This document shows, piece by piece, positions 1 through 8,862 of a DNA stretch of 49,797 nt. Numbering within the stretch: the stretch's first letter is position 1; each line of letters begins with the position of its first letter. The stretch spans positions 1-49,797 of the forward strand of contig NZ_PQGA01000032.1 in assembly GCF_002917095.1 (NCBI RefSeq), given 5' to 3'. The notes beneath the pieces are model-generated. The model was not told the DNA's origin and did not search any database. It saw nothing but the letters and a program-made list of their open reading frames with translations. The DNA comes from Paraburkholderia eburnea. Its GTDB lineage: Bacteria > Pseudomonadota > Gammaproteobacteria > Burkholderiales > Burkholderiaceae. A program made the position numbers and the translations under genes.

Positions 1-16
1 CGAACGCTGCCGTCAG

Positions 17-40
17 GAAGTGCCGGCACTTCGCGAAGTG
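17..40. promoter_or_regulatory. Overlapping palindromes upstream of the TraB/GumN gene
   Basis: GAAGTGCCGGCACTTC (17-32) is a perfect 16-bp palindrome and overlaps CACTTCGCGAAGTG (27-40), a second perfect palindrome, so the hexamer GAAGTG or its complement occurs three times. A weak -10-like TATCCT lies at 54-59, which would put the palindromes over the -35 region. An operator for an unknown regulator is an inference. Confidence 0.35.
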
Positions 41-90
41 GATGGGCGTCAGGTATCCTGCCATCGTGCAGAGGAGGTGGGGGAATAGGG

Positions 91-1320
91 ATGCCTGAAG
101 CGACGGCGGCGCGTCGTTTTGCGCGCCGCCAACGTAGAGGCGGCCGTCGCGCCGCTTTGAAATGGCGTGCGTGGGTCCAGCGTTGGGGACGCACGGCGCG
201 CGCCACGATGAGCGCGGCGCTCGCGCTCGCCGTGGCGCTCGGGCCTTCGCTCGACCGTCCGCTGCGGCTCGCCGCAATGCCGGGGGCGCCGGCCTCGCCC
301 GCATTCATGCCTCGCGCGTTCGGCGCGGGCGCCGCCGCCAAGACGCCCGGCGCGAATCCCCCCGTGCCGACTCCGCGCCTGCCCGGTGCGCCGTCCGGCG
401 GCGGGCTGCCCGGTTTTCATTCGCCGCCTGCCGTGCCGAGCTACGCCTCGGGCACGACCGCCGGCGGCCCGGTGCGCACGCAACCCGCGCGCATGCCGTT
501 CTATGTCGCGACGCGCGGCACCACCACCCTCTATCTGCTCGGCACGCTGCATGTGGGCGATCCGGTCGATTACCCGCCCAACCAGCCGTTCCGGAAGTCG
601 ATCCTCGCGGCGCTCAACGCGTCGCCCACGCTTGCGCTCGAACTCTCGCCCGACGATCTGCTGGTCTCGCAGGACGACGTTTCGAAATATGGCGTGTGCC
701 GGCGGCCATGCCTCGAACAGATGCTGCCCGAGCCGCTCTGGGCGAAGCTCGCGGCGCGCCTGCGCGGCAATCCCGAGGCGCTGGCCGAAATCCGCAAGAT
801 GAAGCCGTGGCTCGCCTCGCTGCTGGTGGAGACCTACGATTCGCTGAGCGCGGGCCTGCAAACCGAATACGGCACCGAGGCGCAGTTGCAGAACGTCTAC
901 CTGCGCCTGAAGGGGCGGCGCATCGTGGGACTCGAAACGCTCGGCGAACAGATGCGCGCCTTCACGAATCTGAACCTCGCGCAGCAGCGCGAGATGCTGG
1001 CGCAGGATCTCGCGCAAACGCCCGCGCAGAATCTCGCCGATGTGCAAACGCTCCTGCGTCTATGGCGCGTGGGCGACGCCGATGCGATCGCCGCCTGGGA
1101 AAACGCCCGCACCGAAAAGCTCGCGCACGACCCGCGCGCGGCGGCTTCGGTCGACAACCGCATCGTCTACGAGCGCAACCGGCGTTTCGTCGCGCGCATG
1201 CAGCAGTACGCCGGGCCGAACAAGCCGCTGTTCGTGGCGATCGGCTCGCTGCATCTGGGCGGGCGCAAGGGCGTGCTGCAACTGCTGCGTCAGCGGGGGT
1301 TTACGGTCGATCCGGGTTAA
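91..1320 (+). CDS. TraB/GumN family protein
   Basis: This is a 409-residue member of the TraB/PrgY/GumN family. The two GxxH signatures expected of the family are present: GTLHVG at residues 151-156 and GSLHLGG at 385-391, with an acidic ELSPDD segment after the first. The family is suspected to have metalloprotease-like or inhibitor roles at the membrane, but no reaction is established for the bacterial GumN branch. An AGGAGG lies 13 bases before the chosen ATG. A second in-frame ATG at 208 opens a hydrophobic stretch (residues 41-51) that looks like a signal anchor preceded by a very basic leader, so the first 39 residues may not be translated. Residues 60-135 are Pro/Ala/Gly-rich and look like a periplasmic linker. 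The family is confident and the function unknown. Confidence 0.8.
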   Translation: MPEATAARRFARRQRRGGRRAALKWRAWVQRWGRTARATMSAALALAVALGPSLDRPLRLAAMPGAPASPAFMPRAFGAGAAAKTPGANPPVPTPRLPGAPSGGGLPGFHSPPAVPSYASGTTAGGPVRTQPARMPFYVATRGTTTLYLLGTLHVGDPVDYPPNQPFRKSILAALNASPTLALELSPDDLLVSQDDVSKYGVCRRPCLEQMLPEPLWAKLAARLRGNPEALAEIRKMKPWLASLLVETYDSLSAGLQTEYGTEAQLQNVYLRLKGRRIVGLETLGEQMRAFTNLNLAQQREMLAQDLAQTPAQNLADVQTLLRLWRVGDADAIAAWENARTEKLAHDPRAAASVDNRIVYERNRRFVARMQQYAGPNKPLFVAIGSLHLGGRKGVLQLLRQRGFTVDPG

Positions 1321-1479
1321 GCACGGCGCTGGATATCAGAAAAATTCGAAAGTGACGTCGAGCTTGACGCAGCCCCGTGGTGTGCGCGCGGCGCATCCGT
1401 GCTTTAGTCGGAATGCGATATCGGCTCGCGCGGTGGGCTTCTACGATGGGACTTTCCTCTGCATTCTTGCCGCCCCATC

Positions 1480-2286
1480 ATGCCTGATTCACCGATCGCC
1501 AAGCCCGACGCACCCGTCGTCAGCGTCATCACGCCCACATGGCAGCGCGAAGCCATGCTGCCGTTCGCCTATCGCTCGTTCGCGCACCAGGACGTAGGTC
1601 CGTGCGAATGGATCGTGATCGACGACAGCGCCGCGCCCAGCCCCTTCATGACGAGCCTGCGCGACCCGCGCGTGGTCTACCGGCACGTATCGCGGCGCAT
1701 GAGCATCGGCGAGAAGCGCAATCTCGCGGCGGATCTCGCGCGCGCCGACATCATCGCCCACTTCGACGACGACGAGTTCTACGCGCCGGACTATCTGCGC
1801 GCGATGCTCGACCCGATGAAGGCGGCCAGCGCCGACATGATCAAGCTCAGCGCCTTCTTCCTGTATAGCCGCGTGTACGGCAAGTTCGCGTGGTGGGACA
1901 CGCTGCGCAAGAGCGGGCTGCATTTCCGCTGGGGCCCGCAGCCGATGACGGCGCTCAACTTTCCCGCCGAGCACGCGGCCTTCGCCGACAACCATCTGGG
2001 CTACGGCTTCAGCTATGTCTATACGAAGCGTTTGTGGGCGGCGGGGCCGTTCGAGCCGTCATCGTTCAACGAGGACGGCGCGTTCGCGCTGGCGGCGCTC
2101 GCGCGCAAGGCGAATCTGATGCTGCTCGCCGACGATGTCGGCCTGTGCGTGCATGTGCTCCATGCGTACAACACGTCGCTGAGCTTTCCGCAGTACATCC
2201 TGCCGGACGCGCTGGTGGCGCGGCATTTCCCGCGCTTCACCGAGGCGATGCGGGAACTGCCGGCAATCGCGCGTGCGCGTCCTTGA
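1480..2286 (+). CDS. Glycosyltransferase family 2 protein
   Basis: This is a 268-residue GT-A fold glycosyltransferase. The N-terminal SVITPTW strand (residues 15-21), the nucleotide-binding VIDDS (46-50), the GEKRNLA segment (77-83) and the metal-binding FDDDEF (95-100) fit family 2 enzymes that move a sugar from a nucleotide-sugar donor to an acceptor. No membrane segment is visible, so it should be cytosolic or peripheral. The acceptor cannot be read from sequence, and the neighbours do not form a polysaccharide cluster. The ATG lacks an obvious Shine-Dalgarno sequence, but conserved sequence begins soon after it. It converges with the pxpA gene, only 15 bp apart, and no clear intrinsic terminator separates them. 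Confidence 0.82.
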   Translation: MPDSPIAKPDAPVVSVITPTWQREAMLPFAYRSFAHQDVGPCEWIVIDDSAAPSPFMTSLRDPRVVYRHVSRRMSIGEKRNLAADLARADIIAHFDDDEFYAPDYLRAMLDPMKAASADMIKLSAFFLYSRVYGKFAWWDTLRKSGLHFRWGPQPMTALNFPAEHAAFADNHLGYGFSYVYTKRLWAAGPFEPSSFNEDGAFALAALARKANLMLLADDVGLCVHVLHAYNTSLSFPQYILPDALVARHFPRFTEAMRELPAIARARP

Positions 2287-2301
2287 CGTACCGCAAGGCG
2301 T

Positions 2302-3057
2302 TCAAGCCTCGCCCACACCCGCCGCGCGCACGCCGATGCCCGCTTCGTCGAGCGCCGCGCGGATGCGCCGCGCGAACGCCAGCGCGTGCGGCCCGTCGCC
2401 GTGCAGGCAGATGGTCTGCGCGTTGAGCGGCACCCACGCGCCATCGACGGCCTGCACGCGTTGCTCGCGGATCATCGCGAGCGTGCGCGCCAGCACGGTG
2501 TCCTCGTCGTCGAGCAGGGCGCCCGGCTCGCTGCGCGGCACGAGCGAGCCATCGGCGCGATAGCCGCGATCGGCGAACACTTCCTCGATCGCGACGAGTC
2601 CCGCTTCGCGCGCGGCGCTCACGAGCCCGCTGCCCGCGAGCGCGAACACCGTCACCGACGGATCGAAGTCATGCACGGCGCAGACGATCGCGTCGGCGAT
2701 CTTCGCGTCGCGCGCGGCCTGGTTGTAGAGCGCGCCATGCGGTTTCACGTGCGCGATGCGCCCGCCCTCGGCCTGCGCGATCGCCGACAGCGCGCCCAGT
2801 TGATAGAGCACGCCCGCGTAGATTTCCTCGGCGGGCAGGTCCATCTCCTTGCGGCCGAAGTTCTCGGGATCGTTGAAGCTCGGGTGCGCGCCGATCGACA
2901 CGCCTTTGCCGACGGCCCAGCGCACGCATTCGCGCATCGCGTTGGCGCCGCCCGCGTGCCAGCCGCACGCGATGTTGGCCGAGCTGACAAGGTCGAGGAG
3001 CGCCTCGTCGGAGCCGCAGCCTTCGCCGAGATCGGCGTTCAGATCGATGATGGTCAT
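2302..3057 (-). CDS. pxpA: 5-oxoprolinase subunit PxpA (LamB/YcsF family)
   Basis: PxpA works with PxpB and PxpC in the prokaryotic ATP-dependent 5-oxoprolinase, which opens 5-oxoproline (a spontaneous damage product of glutamine and glutamate) to glutamate. The 251-residue protein shows family motifs DLNADLGEG (5-13), ACGWHAGG (30-37), GAHPSFND (56-63) and, further on, HVKPHGALYN. The ATG at 3057 is preceded by GGAGAG at good spacing and begins directly with the family N-terminus; a longer reading frame upstream has no family similarity. It is the last gene of pxpB-pxpC-pxpA, 124 bp after pxpC, a gap that could hold its own ribosome loading site or processing signal. The call is firm from both motifs and operon context. 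Confidence 0.93.
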   Translation of the reverse strand: MTIIDLNADLGEGCGSDEALLDLVSSANIACGWHAGGANAMRECVRWAVGKGVSIGAHPSFNDPENFGRKEMDLPAEEIYAGVLYQLGALSAIAQAEGGRIAHVKPHGALYNQAARDAKIADAIVCAVHDFDPSVTVFALAGSGLVSAAREAGLVAIEEVFADRGYRADGSLVPRSEPGALLDDEDTVLARTLAMIREQRVQAVDGAWVPLNAQTICLHGDGPHALAFARRIRAALDEAGIGVRAAGVGEA

Positions 3058-3181
3058 GATGGTTCTCTCCGTATTGCCTGACGCCCGCCCAACCGCGCGG
3101 TCTTGGGGAGCGCTTGATGCGTGTTGCGCCGCGTGGTTGCCCACCTTGTTAATGCGGTTTACGGCCTCGCGCGGCGCCCCG

Positions 3182-4237
3182 TTAGCGTGAGCGCGCGCGG
3201 CGCTCGTCCTGCATGGCGATCGCCGTCTCGATCTGGCGCAGATAGGCGCGCTCTTCCTGCAGCGCGTGGCGCGCGACCGTGGGCGTCGTCTCGACGAAGC
3301 GCACGCCCGCCGCGAGCCGCACCTGCGCGAGCTTCCAGAGATCCGCGCGAATCACGGCGCCGATCTTCGGATAGCCGCCGGTGGTCTGCGCATCGCTCAT
3401 CAGCACGATGGGCTGGCCGCTCGGCGGCACCTGGATCGTGCCGGGCAGCACGGCGTGCGAGAGCAGGTCGGCGCTTGCCGGTCCCGGTTCGCGCGCGAGC
3501 GGCGTACCTTCGAGCCGGTAGCCCATGCGGTTGCTGTTGGGCGTGACGCGCCACTCGTCGGACCAGAAGGCGCGGTGGGCATCGGACGTGAAGTTGTCGT
3601 ATTCGGGACCGCGCAACACGCGTACCGGCACGGCCCACAGCACGCCGTCGGCATGACGGCCGCGCCGGTGATGCGGCTCGTCCACATAGACGAAACCGCA
3701 TTGCGACGGCGCCTTCACGCCGAATGCGGGGGCGCCGGGCGCCAGCGATGCGCGCTCGCCGCCCGGCGCGAACGACGCGCCCGTGGCGAGCCGGTCGCCG
3801 TCCTTGAGCGCGCGTCCCGCGAGGCCGCCGAAACCGGCCGCGAGATCAGTGCTGCGCGAGCCGAGCATCGGCAGGACGTCGATACCGCCCGCCACGCACA
3901 CGTAAGCGCGCATGCCGCGCTTCGCGCCCGCGAGCACCAACTCCTCGCCCGCCGCGACCGGCAGGCTCCACCACGACCAGACCGGCTTGCCGCCGAGCGT
4001 CGCGCCGAAGTCGGTGCCGGTGATGGCCACCCGCGTGGCGCGCGCGAAGCGCAGCGCCACCGGGCCGAAGGTGATTTCGAGGCCGGCCGCGTCGGGGCGA
4101 TTGCCCACGAGCCGGTTGCCCACTTCGAGCGCCAGGGTGTCGAGCGCGCCGCCGCCGGCGACGCCCAGATGCCGGTAGCCCGCGCGACCGAGATCCTGAA
4201 CCGTGGTGAGCAGACCCGCACGCAATACTTCGATCAT
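3182..4237 (-). CDS. pxpC: 5-oxoprolinase subunit PxpC (biotin-dependent carboxyltransferase family)
   Basis: This 351-residue protein has the AHS2 / urea-amidolyase-related domain. The N-terminus (VLRAGLLTTVQDLGRAGYRH) is the hallmark of the family, followed by an LGVAGGGALD segment and a central SQCGFVYVDEP region. PxpC is one half of the PxpBC assembly that, with PxpA, cleaves 5-oxoproline using ATP; older annotation calls it allophanate hydrolase subunit 2. Its ATG overlaps the stop codon of pxpB by four bases (ATGA), showing translational coupling. No urea carboxylase gene is near, which favours the oxoprolinase role over urea degradation. Confidence 0.92.
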   Translation of the reverse strand: MIEVLRAGLLTTVQDLGRAGYRHLGVAGGGALDTLALEVGNRLVGNRPDAAGLEITFGPVALRFARATRVAITGTDFGATLGGKPVWSWWSLPVAAGEELVLAGAKRGMRAYVCVAGGIDVLPMLGSRSTDLAAGFGGLAGRALKDGDRLATGASFAPGGERASLAPGAPAFGVKAPSQCGFVYVDEPHHRRGRHADGVLWAVPVRVLRGPEYDNFTSDAHRAFWSDEWRVTPNSNRMGYRLEGTPLAREPGPASADLLSHAVLPGTIQVPPSGQPIVLMSDAQTTGGYPKIGAVIRADLWKLAQVRLAAGVRFVETTPTVARHALQEERAYLRQIETAIAMQDERRARSR

Positions 4238-4962
4238 GCGCGGGTCTCCTCGCTGACGGTCTCGCCGATGTGCTCGATGACGAAGCGCACGCGGTCGCCC
4301 GGCATCAGCAGGGTGGGCGGATTGCGCGCGGGATCGAACAGGCTGAGCGCGGTGCGGCCGATCAGTTGCCAGCCGCCGGGCGAGCGGGCGGGATAGATGC
4401 CCGTCTGCGCGCCACCGATGCCGACCGATCCTGCCGGCACGGCCACGCGCGGCTCGCGCCGGCGCGGCGCGTGCAGCGCGGTGTCGAGTCCGCCCAGATA
4501 GGCGAAGCCCGGCTGGAAGCCGAGGAAGAACACCGTATAGACACCGGCGGCGTGGCGCGCGGCGACATCGGCGGGTGCGAGTCCCGTGTGGCGCGCGACG
4601 GCGCCCAGATCGGGACCGGCCTCGCCGCCGTAGCGCACGGGGATTTCGACTTCGCGGCCTTCGGCGATATCGGTGGTAGCGGCGGCATTGGCGGCATGGG
4701 GATTGAGAGCGTCGCCAACGTGCGCCTCGTGCCAGGCGGCTTCGAGCGCCTGGGCGAGGGCGGCGGCGTCCGCGCCGAGCGCATCGAAAGTGATCGTCAG
4801 GTTGTTCATACCGGGCACGGCTTCGCGCACGGCGTCCCAGCCGCGCGCGATCGCCGCGACGGCCCAGATACGGCGCTGCACGTCGAGCGTGGCCGGCGGC
4901 GGCGCTTCGCAGACGAGCGCCTCGTCGCCGAGCGGATAAATACGGGGAACAGGATTGCGCAT
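4234..4962 (-). CDS. pxpB: 5-oxoprolinase subunit PxpB (KipI/AHS1 family)
   Basis: The 242-residue protein is an AHS1/KipI-type subunit: PGMNNLTITFD early in the chain, FFLGFQPGFAYLGGLD in the middle and PAGSVGIGGAQTGIYP near the C-terminus are characteristic. It pairs with PxpC and, with PxpA, forms 5-oxoprolinase. The chosen ATG (4962) gives the family start (NPVPRIYPLGDEAL); the open frame extends 31 codons further but that part has no family character. This is the first gene of the operon. The 153-bp region upstream, before the end of the cyclo-ligase gene, holds tandem TCGACAA-type repeats that may be its control site. Confidence 0.92.
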   Translation of the reverse strand: MRNPVPRIYPLGDEALVCEAPPPATLDVQRRIWAVAAIARGWDAVREAVPGMNNLTITFDALGADAAALAQALEAAWHEAHVGDALNPHAANAAATTDIAEGREVEIPVRYGGEAGPDLGAVARHTGLAPADVAARHAAGVYTVFFLGFQPGFAYLGGLDTALHAPRRREPRVAVPAGSVGIGGAQTGIYPARSPGGWQLIGRTALSLFDPARNPPTLLMPGDRVRFVIEHIGETVSEETRA

Positions 4963-5037
4963 GATGTCCGGAATCCGCTGCCAGGCGACGATGGACGATG
5001 CGCCGGTCCGGCAGGTGGATGGGGTCAAGTTACTTTC

Positions 5038-5058
5038 TCGACAAATTATCGACAATTT
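5038..5058 (-). promoter_or_regulatory. Tandem repeats upstream of the pxpBCA operon
   Basis: TCGACAAATT (5038-5047) and TCGACAATTT (5049-5058) are near-identical decamers set 11 bp apart, one helical turn, in an A+T-rich patch 76-96 bp upstream of the pxpB start. Their arrangement suggests a regulator binding on one face of the DNA. The regulator is not identifiable from this window. Confidence 0.35.
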
Positions 5059-5115
5059 CTACGTAGGCGTTTGCCCCGGGGCGCAGCGCGATGCGGCGAG
5101 CAGGGAGCGCGGCTG

Positions 5116-5751
5116 TCAGCGCGAGCGCAGCCGCCCCGCGAGATGCGCGCCGGCCTCGGTGACCACGGCGTCGAGCGGCAGATCATGCGCTTCCGGTTCG
5201 AGCACGCCGTCGTCGATGCGGCAGGCTTCATATGCGATGCCGACCGTGAGCGGCGGCTGCGCGGCGGGCCACGCGGCGAGCGTGCGGTCGTAATAGCCGC
5301 CGCCATAGCCAAGCCGATAACCCTCGCGATCGAAGCCCACGCACGGCACCAGCAACAGATCGGGCAGAGCCGCGTCTTGTGCGTCCTGCGCGGCCGGTTC
5401 GGGGATGCCGTGATGGCCTTCGCGCATCGCCGCGCCTGGCGTCCAGCAATAGAACTGCAAGGGTGCGTGACGTTCGGCGACGACGGGCAAGGCGGCGCGC
5501 CGCGACGCATCGGCGGCGAGCCACGCGGCGATCCATCCGCGCGCGTCGAACTCGCCCGGCAAGGGCCAGTAAAAGCCGATCGAGCGGGGGGCGAGATCAG
5601 ACGCGAGATGCGCGATGAGCGCATCGAGATTCGCCGTCAGCGCGGCATTCGCAATTCCGTCGGAAGAGGCCGCCAGACGGGCTTCGCGAAGCTGTAAACG
5701 CCACGTCTTTTTGGCTTGAGCCAAGGGGTTGCGTGCTATGCTTGGGTTCAC
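5116..5751 (-). CDS. fthC: 5-formyltetrahydrofolate cyclo-ligase
   Basis: This 211-residue enzyme converts 5-formyl-THF to 5,10-methenyl-THF with ATP. It shows an N-terminal basic segment (AKKTWRLQLREAR), YWPLPGEFD, and the C-terminal VPCVGFD ... LGYGGGYYDRTL signature of the family. I chose a GTG start at 5751, preceded by GGAGCGCGA; the longer ATG reading (5817) would overlap the divergent transglycosylase gene and adds no recognisable family sequence. The start sits only 20 bp from the start of that divergent gene, so the two promoters must lie inside each other's coding regions. In many proteobacteria the 6S RNA gene is next to this gene; I do not see one here. Confidence 0.88.
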   Translation of the reverse strand: MNPSIARNPLAQAKKTWRLQLREARLAASSDGIANAALTANLDALIAHLASDLAPRSIGFYWPLPGEFDARGWIAAWLAADASRRAALPVVAERHAPLQFYCWTPGAAMREGHHGIPEPAAQDAQDAALPDLLLVPCVGFDREGYRLGYGGGYYDRTLAAWPAAQPPLTVGIAYEACRIDDGVLEPEAHDLPLDAVVTEAGAHLAGRLRSR

Positions 5752-5771
5752 CTCGCGCTCCAGAAATAACG

Positions 5772-7745
5772 ATGTCCAAACGCCTTGTCCGAGTATATCG
5801 CGTGGTCGGTCTCGCACTGACCGCCGCGGCGCTCGTCGCGTGCAGCACGGCCGATGCCGTGCGCCCCGTCGCTCTGCCAGTAGGAGCGACGCTCACGCCC
5901 GACGACCAGACTTTCATCCAGCTTCGCGAAGCCGCGCGCAACAACGATGCGGGACGCGCCGCGCAACTCGCCGCGTCGATTCCGGATTACCCGGCGCCGT
6001 CCTATCTGGAGTATTTCCAGCTCAAGCCGCAACTGTTCGACTCGCAGGGCCATGCACGCGTGGACGCGCCCGACGCGCCGGTGCTGTCGTTCCTGTCGCG
6101 TCACGACGGCGAGGCCATCGCCGACCGTCTGCGCAACGACTATCTGCTGGTGCTGGGCGCGCGTCACGACTGGGCGAATTTCGACAAACAGTACGCGCGC
6201 TTCGTGCTCAACGACGACACGCAGGTGAAGTGCTACGCGCTGGAGTCGCGCGCGGCGCGTAACGACAATGTCGCCGACGATGCACGCGCGCTGCTCACCG
6301 AACCGCGCTATTACGGCGACGGCTGCGTCGACCTGATCACGGCGCTCGCCATCAAGAACCAGTTCACCGGCAACGACGTCTGGCAGCAGATCCGCCTCGC
6401 GTACGAGCAGAACCAGACCTCGACGGGCGCGAAGCTGCTCGACGCGCTCGCGCAACGCCCGGACCCCGCGGCGTTCAGCCAGGCCGTCAGCACGCCGCCG
6501 CTCACGCTCGCGCGCGGCGTCGGCGCGGACGATCAATCGCATCAGCTCGCGCTGCTCGCCGTCACGGTGATGGCGCGCAGCGACCCGGCCATGACGGCGT
6601 CCACCTTCGCGGCGGTCGCGCCTTCGCTCACGTCGCCGGAACGCGCGATCGGCTGGGGCACGATCGGTTATCAGGCGGCGCAAAAGCGCATGCCGGGCGC
6701 ACTCGACTGGTATCGCCTGTCGGCCAATGCGCCGCTCTCGTACCCGGCTTACGAATGGCGCACGCGCGCCGCGTTGCTCGGCGGCGACTGGACCATGGTG
6801 CGCTGGTCGATCGAACAGATGCCGGCCGCGTTGCGCGCACAGCCGTCGTGGGTCTACTGGCACGCGCGCGCGCTCAAGCAGGCGGGCGAAACGGGCCAGG
6901 CGAGCCAGGAATTCGCGTCGATCTCGCAGGGCTATAACTTCTACGGCCAGCTCGCCACCGAAGAACTCGGCCAGAAGATCACGATTCCGCCGAAAACCAC
7001 GGTCAGCGACGCCGACATCGCCCAGGTCGCGCAGATGCCGGGCTTTGCGCTCGCGCAGCGTTTCTACGCGCTCAATCTGCGCCTCGAAGGCAACCGCGAA
7101 TGGAACTGGCCGCTGCGCGGCATGAGCGACCGTCAACTGCTGGCCACGGCCGAGTATGCGAAGCGCATCCAGTTGCTCGACCGCACCGTCAACACGGCTG
7201 ACCGCACGGTGAGCGAGCACGACTTCTCGCTGCGCTATATCGCGCCGTTCCGCGACGTGGTGGAGCGCGACGCGCAAACCAACGGTCTGGACGTCGAATG
7301 GGCCTATGGACTGATTCGCCAGGAGTCGCGCTTCATCCTCAACGCAAAGTCGGGCGTGGGCGCGAGCGGCCTGATGCAGATCATGCCGGCGACGGCGCAG
7401 ATGGTGGCGAAGAAGATTGGCCTCGGCCCGCTCTCGCGCGACCAGCTCAACGATCTCGACACCAACATCCTGCTGGGAACGAACTATTTGTCGATGATCT
7501 ACAATCAGTTCGACGGCTCCGCCGTGCTCGCCACGGCCGGTTACAACGCCGGGCCTGGACGCCCGCGCGCCTGGCGCTCCACCCTGCAGGGCGGCGTCGA
7601 GGGAGCCATCTTCGCGGAAACCATTCCGTTCCAGGAAACCCGCGATTACGTGAAAAACGTGTTGTCGAACACGGTCTACTACGCGGCACTGTTCGAAGGC
7701 CGTCCGCAATCGCTCAAGGCGCGTCTCGGCTATATCTCGCCATAA
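5772..7745 (+). CDS. slt: Soluble-type lytic murein transglycosylase, predicted lipoprotein
   Basis: The 657-residue protein cleaves the MurNAc-GlcNAc bond of peptidoglycan to 1,6-anhydro products. It has an N-terminal signal with lipobox LVAC (Cys24), a long alpha-helical superhelical U/L region to about residue 480, and a C-terminal SLT domain with RQESRF (catalytic Glu518), SGLMQIMPATAQ and AGYNAGPGR. Classic Slt70 of E. coli is a soluble periplasmic protein, so the lipobox suggests anchoring to a membrane, likely the outer one. The ATG at 5772 was preferred because the signal peptide starts there; an upstream in-frame ATG (5733) adds residues that do not fit a signal. It is divergent from the cyclo-ligase gene. 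Confidence 0.92.
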   Translation: MSKRLVRVYRVVGLALTAAALVACSTADAVRPVALPVGATLTPDDQTFIQLREAARNNDAGRAAQLAASIPDYPAPSYLEYFQLKPQLFDSQGHARVDAPDAPVLSFLSRHDGEAIADRLRNDYLLVLGARHDWANFDKQYARFVLNDDTQVKCYALESRAARNDNVADDARALLTEPRYYGDGCVDLITALAIKNQFTGNDVWQQIRLAYEQNQTSTGAKLLDALAQRPDPAAFSQAVSTPPLTLARGVGADDQSHQLALLAVTVMARSDPAMTASTFAAVAPSLTSPERAIGWGTIGYQAAQKRMPGALDWYRLSANAPLSYPAYEWRTRAALLGGDWTMVRWSIEQMPAALRAQPSWVYWHARALKQAGETGQASQEFASISQGYNFYGQLATEELGQKITIPPKTTVSDADIAQVAQMPGFALAQRFYALNLRLEGNREWNWPLRGMSDRQLLATAEYAKRIQLLDRTVNTADRTVSEHDFSLRYIAPFRDVVERDAQTNGLDVEWAYGLIRQESRFILNAKSGVGASGLMQIMPATAQMVAKKIGLGPLSRDQLNDLDTNILLGTNYLSMIYNQFDGSAVLATAGYNAGPGRPRAWRSTLQGGVEGAIFAETIPFQETRDYVKNVLSNTVYYAALFEGRPQSLKARLGYISP

Positions 7746-7859
7746 GCCGACTTGACGCCGTGCGGCGCGCTCCGTGAAACCGGCGGGGCGCACCGCGCGA
7801 GCCACCGGACCTGCTCGTGAACTGGGCGCCGCGTCGCCCCGCTCACGAGGAGGTCGGAG

Positions 7860-8816
7860 ATGCGACATCAAGCCATCGCGGTCATCGGCGGTTCGGGATT
7901 CATCGGCAGCCACCTCGTCAACGCGCTCGTGGAGGCCGGCAAGGAGGTCCGCGTCGCCACCCGGCGGCGCGCCGCGGCCAGCCATCTCACGCTGCTCCCC
8001 ATCGATGTGATCGAAACCGACGTGACCGATCCGGTCGCGCTCGCCAGTTTCGTGGAAGGCACCGACGCCGTCATCAACCTGATCGGCACGCTTAACGGCG
8101 GCCACGGCGACCCGTATGGCGCGGGCTTTGCCAGGCTGCACGTCGAACTCCCCACGAAGATCGTCGCGGCCTGCGAGGGCAAGGGCGTGCATCGCCTCAT
8201 CCACATGAGCGCGCTGGGCGCGGACCCGCGCGGGCCGAGCATGTATCTGCGCTCGAAGGGCGATGGCGAGAAAGCCGTGCACGCGGCGACGGCGCTGGCC
8301 ACCACGATCCTGCGGCCGTCCGTGGTGTTCGGCCCCGAGGACAACTTTCTGAACCGCTTCGCCGTGCTGCAAAAGCTCTTTCCGATGATCCCGCTGGGTA
8401 TGCCGGATGCGAAGTTTCAGCCGGTCTACGTGGGCGACGTGTCAAAGGCGATCGTCAATGTGCTCGATCTCGACGCCGCGAGCGGGCACACTTACGAACT
8501 CGGCGGCCCGACGGTCTACACGCTGGAGCAACTGGTGCAGTACTGCGGCGAAGTCATCGGCCGCCATGCGCGGATCGTGCGGCTGCCCAATGCGTTCGCG
8601 CGGCTCCAGGCGTTTTCATTCGAGCTGGCGCCTGGCGAGCCGGTGCTCACGCGCGACAATCTCGATTCGATGAAAGTCGATAGCGTGCTCACCGGGCCGC
8701 TCGCGCCGGAGCTGGGGATTGAGCCGGCCAGCATCGAAACGATCGCGCCGCTGTATCTCGCCGATGCCTCGCTGCGCTCGCGCCTGAACATTTTCCGCGC
8801 GAGCGCGGGGCGCTAG
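7860..8816 (+). CDS. Complex I NDUFA9-like NAD(P)-binding epimerase/reductase
   Basis: A 318-residue atypical short-chain dehydrogenase. The Rossmann motif VIGGSGFIGSHL lies at residues 8-19; VINLIGTL, the HMSALGAD segment and the YLRSKGDGE active-site region follow, and RPSVVFGPEDNFLNRFA is typical of the NDUFA9 / complex I assembly branch. Bacterial members are usually annotated as complex I NDUFA9 subunit family proteins, but their substrate is unknown. A strong GAGGAGG ribosome site precedes the ATG. It follows the transglycosylase gene by 114 bp and precedes the glutathione transferase and cca, probably as one transcript. A MidA/NDUFAF7-like gene lies 2.2 kb away. Confidence 0.86.
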   Translation: MRHQAIAVIGGSGFIGSHLVNALVEAGKEVRVATRRRAAASHLTLLPIDVIETDVTDPVALASFVEGTDAVINLIGTLNGGHGDPYGAGFARLHVELPTKIVAACEGKGVHRLIHMSALGADPRGPSMYLRSKGDGEKAVHAATALATTILRPSVVFGPEDNFLNRFAVLQKLFPMIPLGMPDAKFQPVYVGDVSKAIVNVLDLDAASGHTYELGGPTVYTLEQLVQYCGEVIGRHARIVRLPNAFARLQAFSFELAPGEPVLTRDNLDSMKVDSVLTGPLAPELGIEPASIETIAPLYLADASLRSRLNIFRASAGR

Positions 8817-8862
8817 GCGTCCTCATTTCGTACTTTCAACCCATTACCGTCCAACGTTCCTT

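Noticed and set aside
4963..5115. 6S RNA gene near the cyclo-ligase gene
   Set aside because: The 153-bp gap downstream of the gene is too short and lacks the long closing stem of 6S RNA; the other side is filled by the divergent transglycosylase gene.
5748..8372. 874-codon minus-strand open frame
   Set aside because: It covers the antisense of the lytic transglycosylase and the epimerase gene and shows no protein family.
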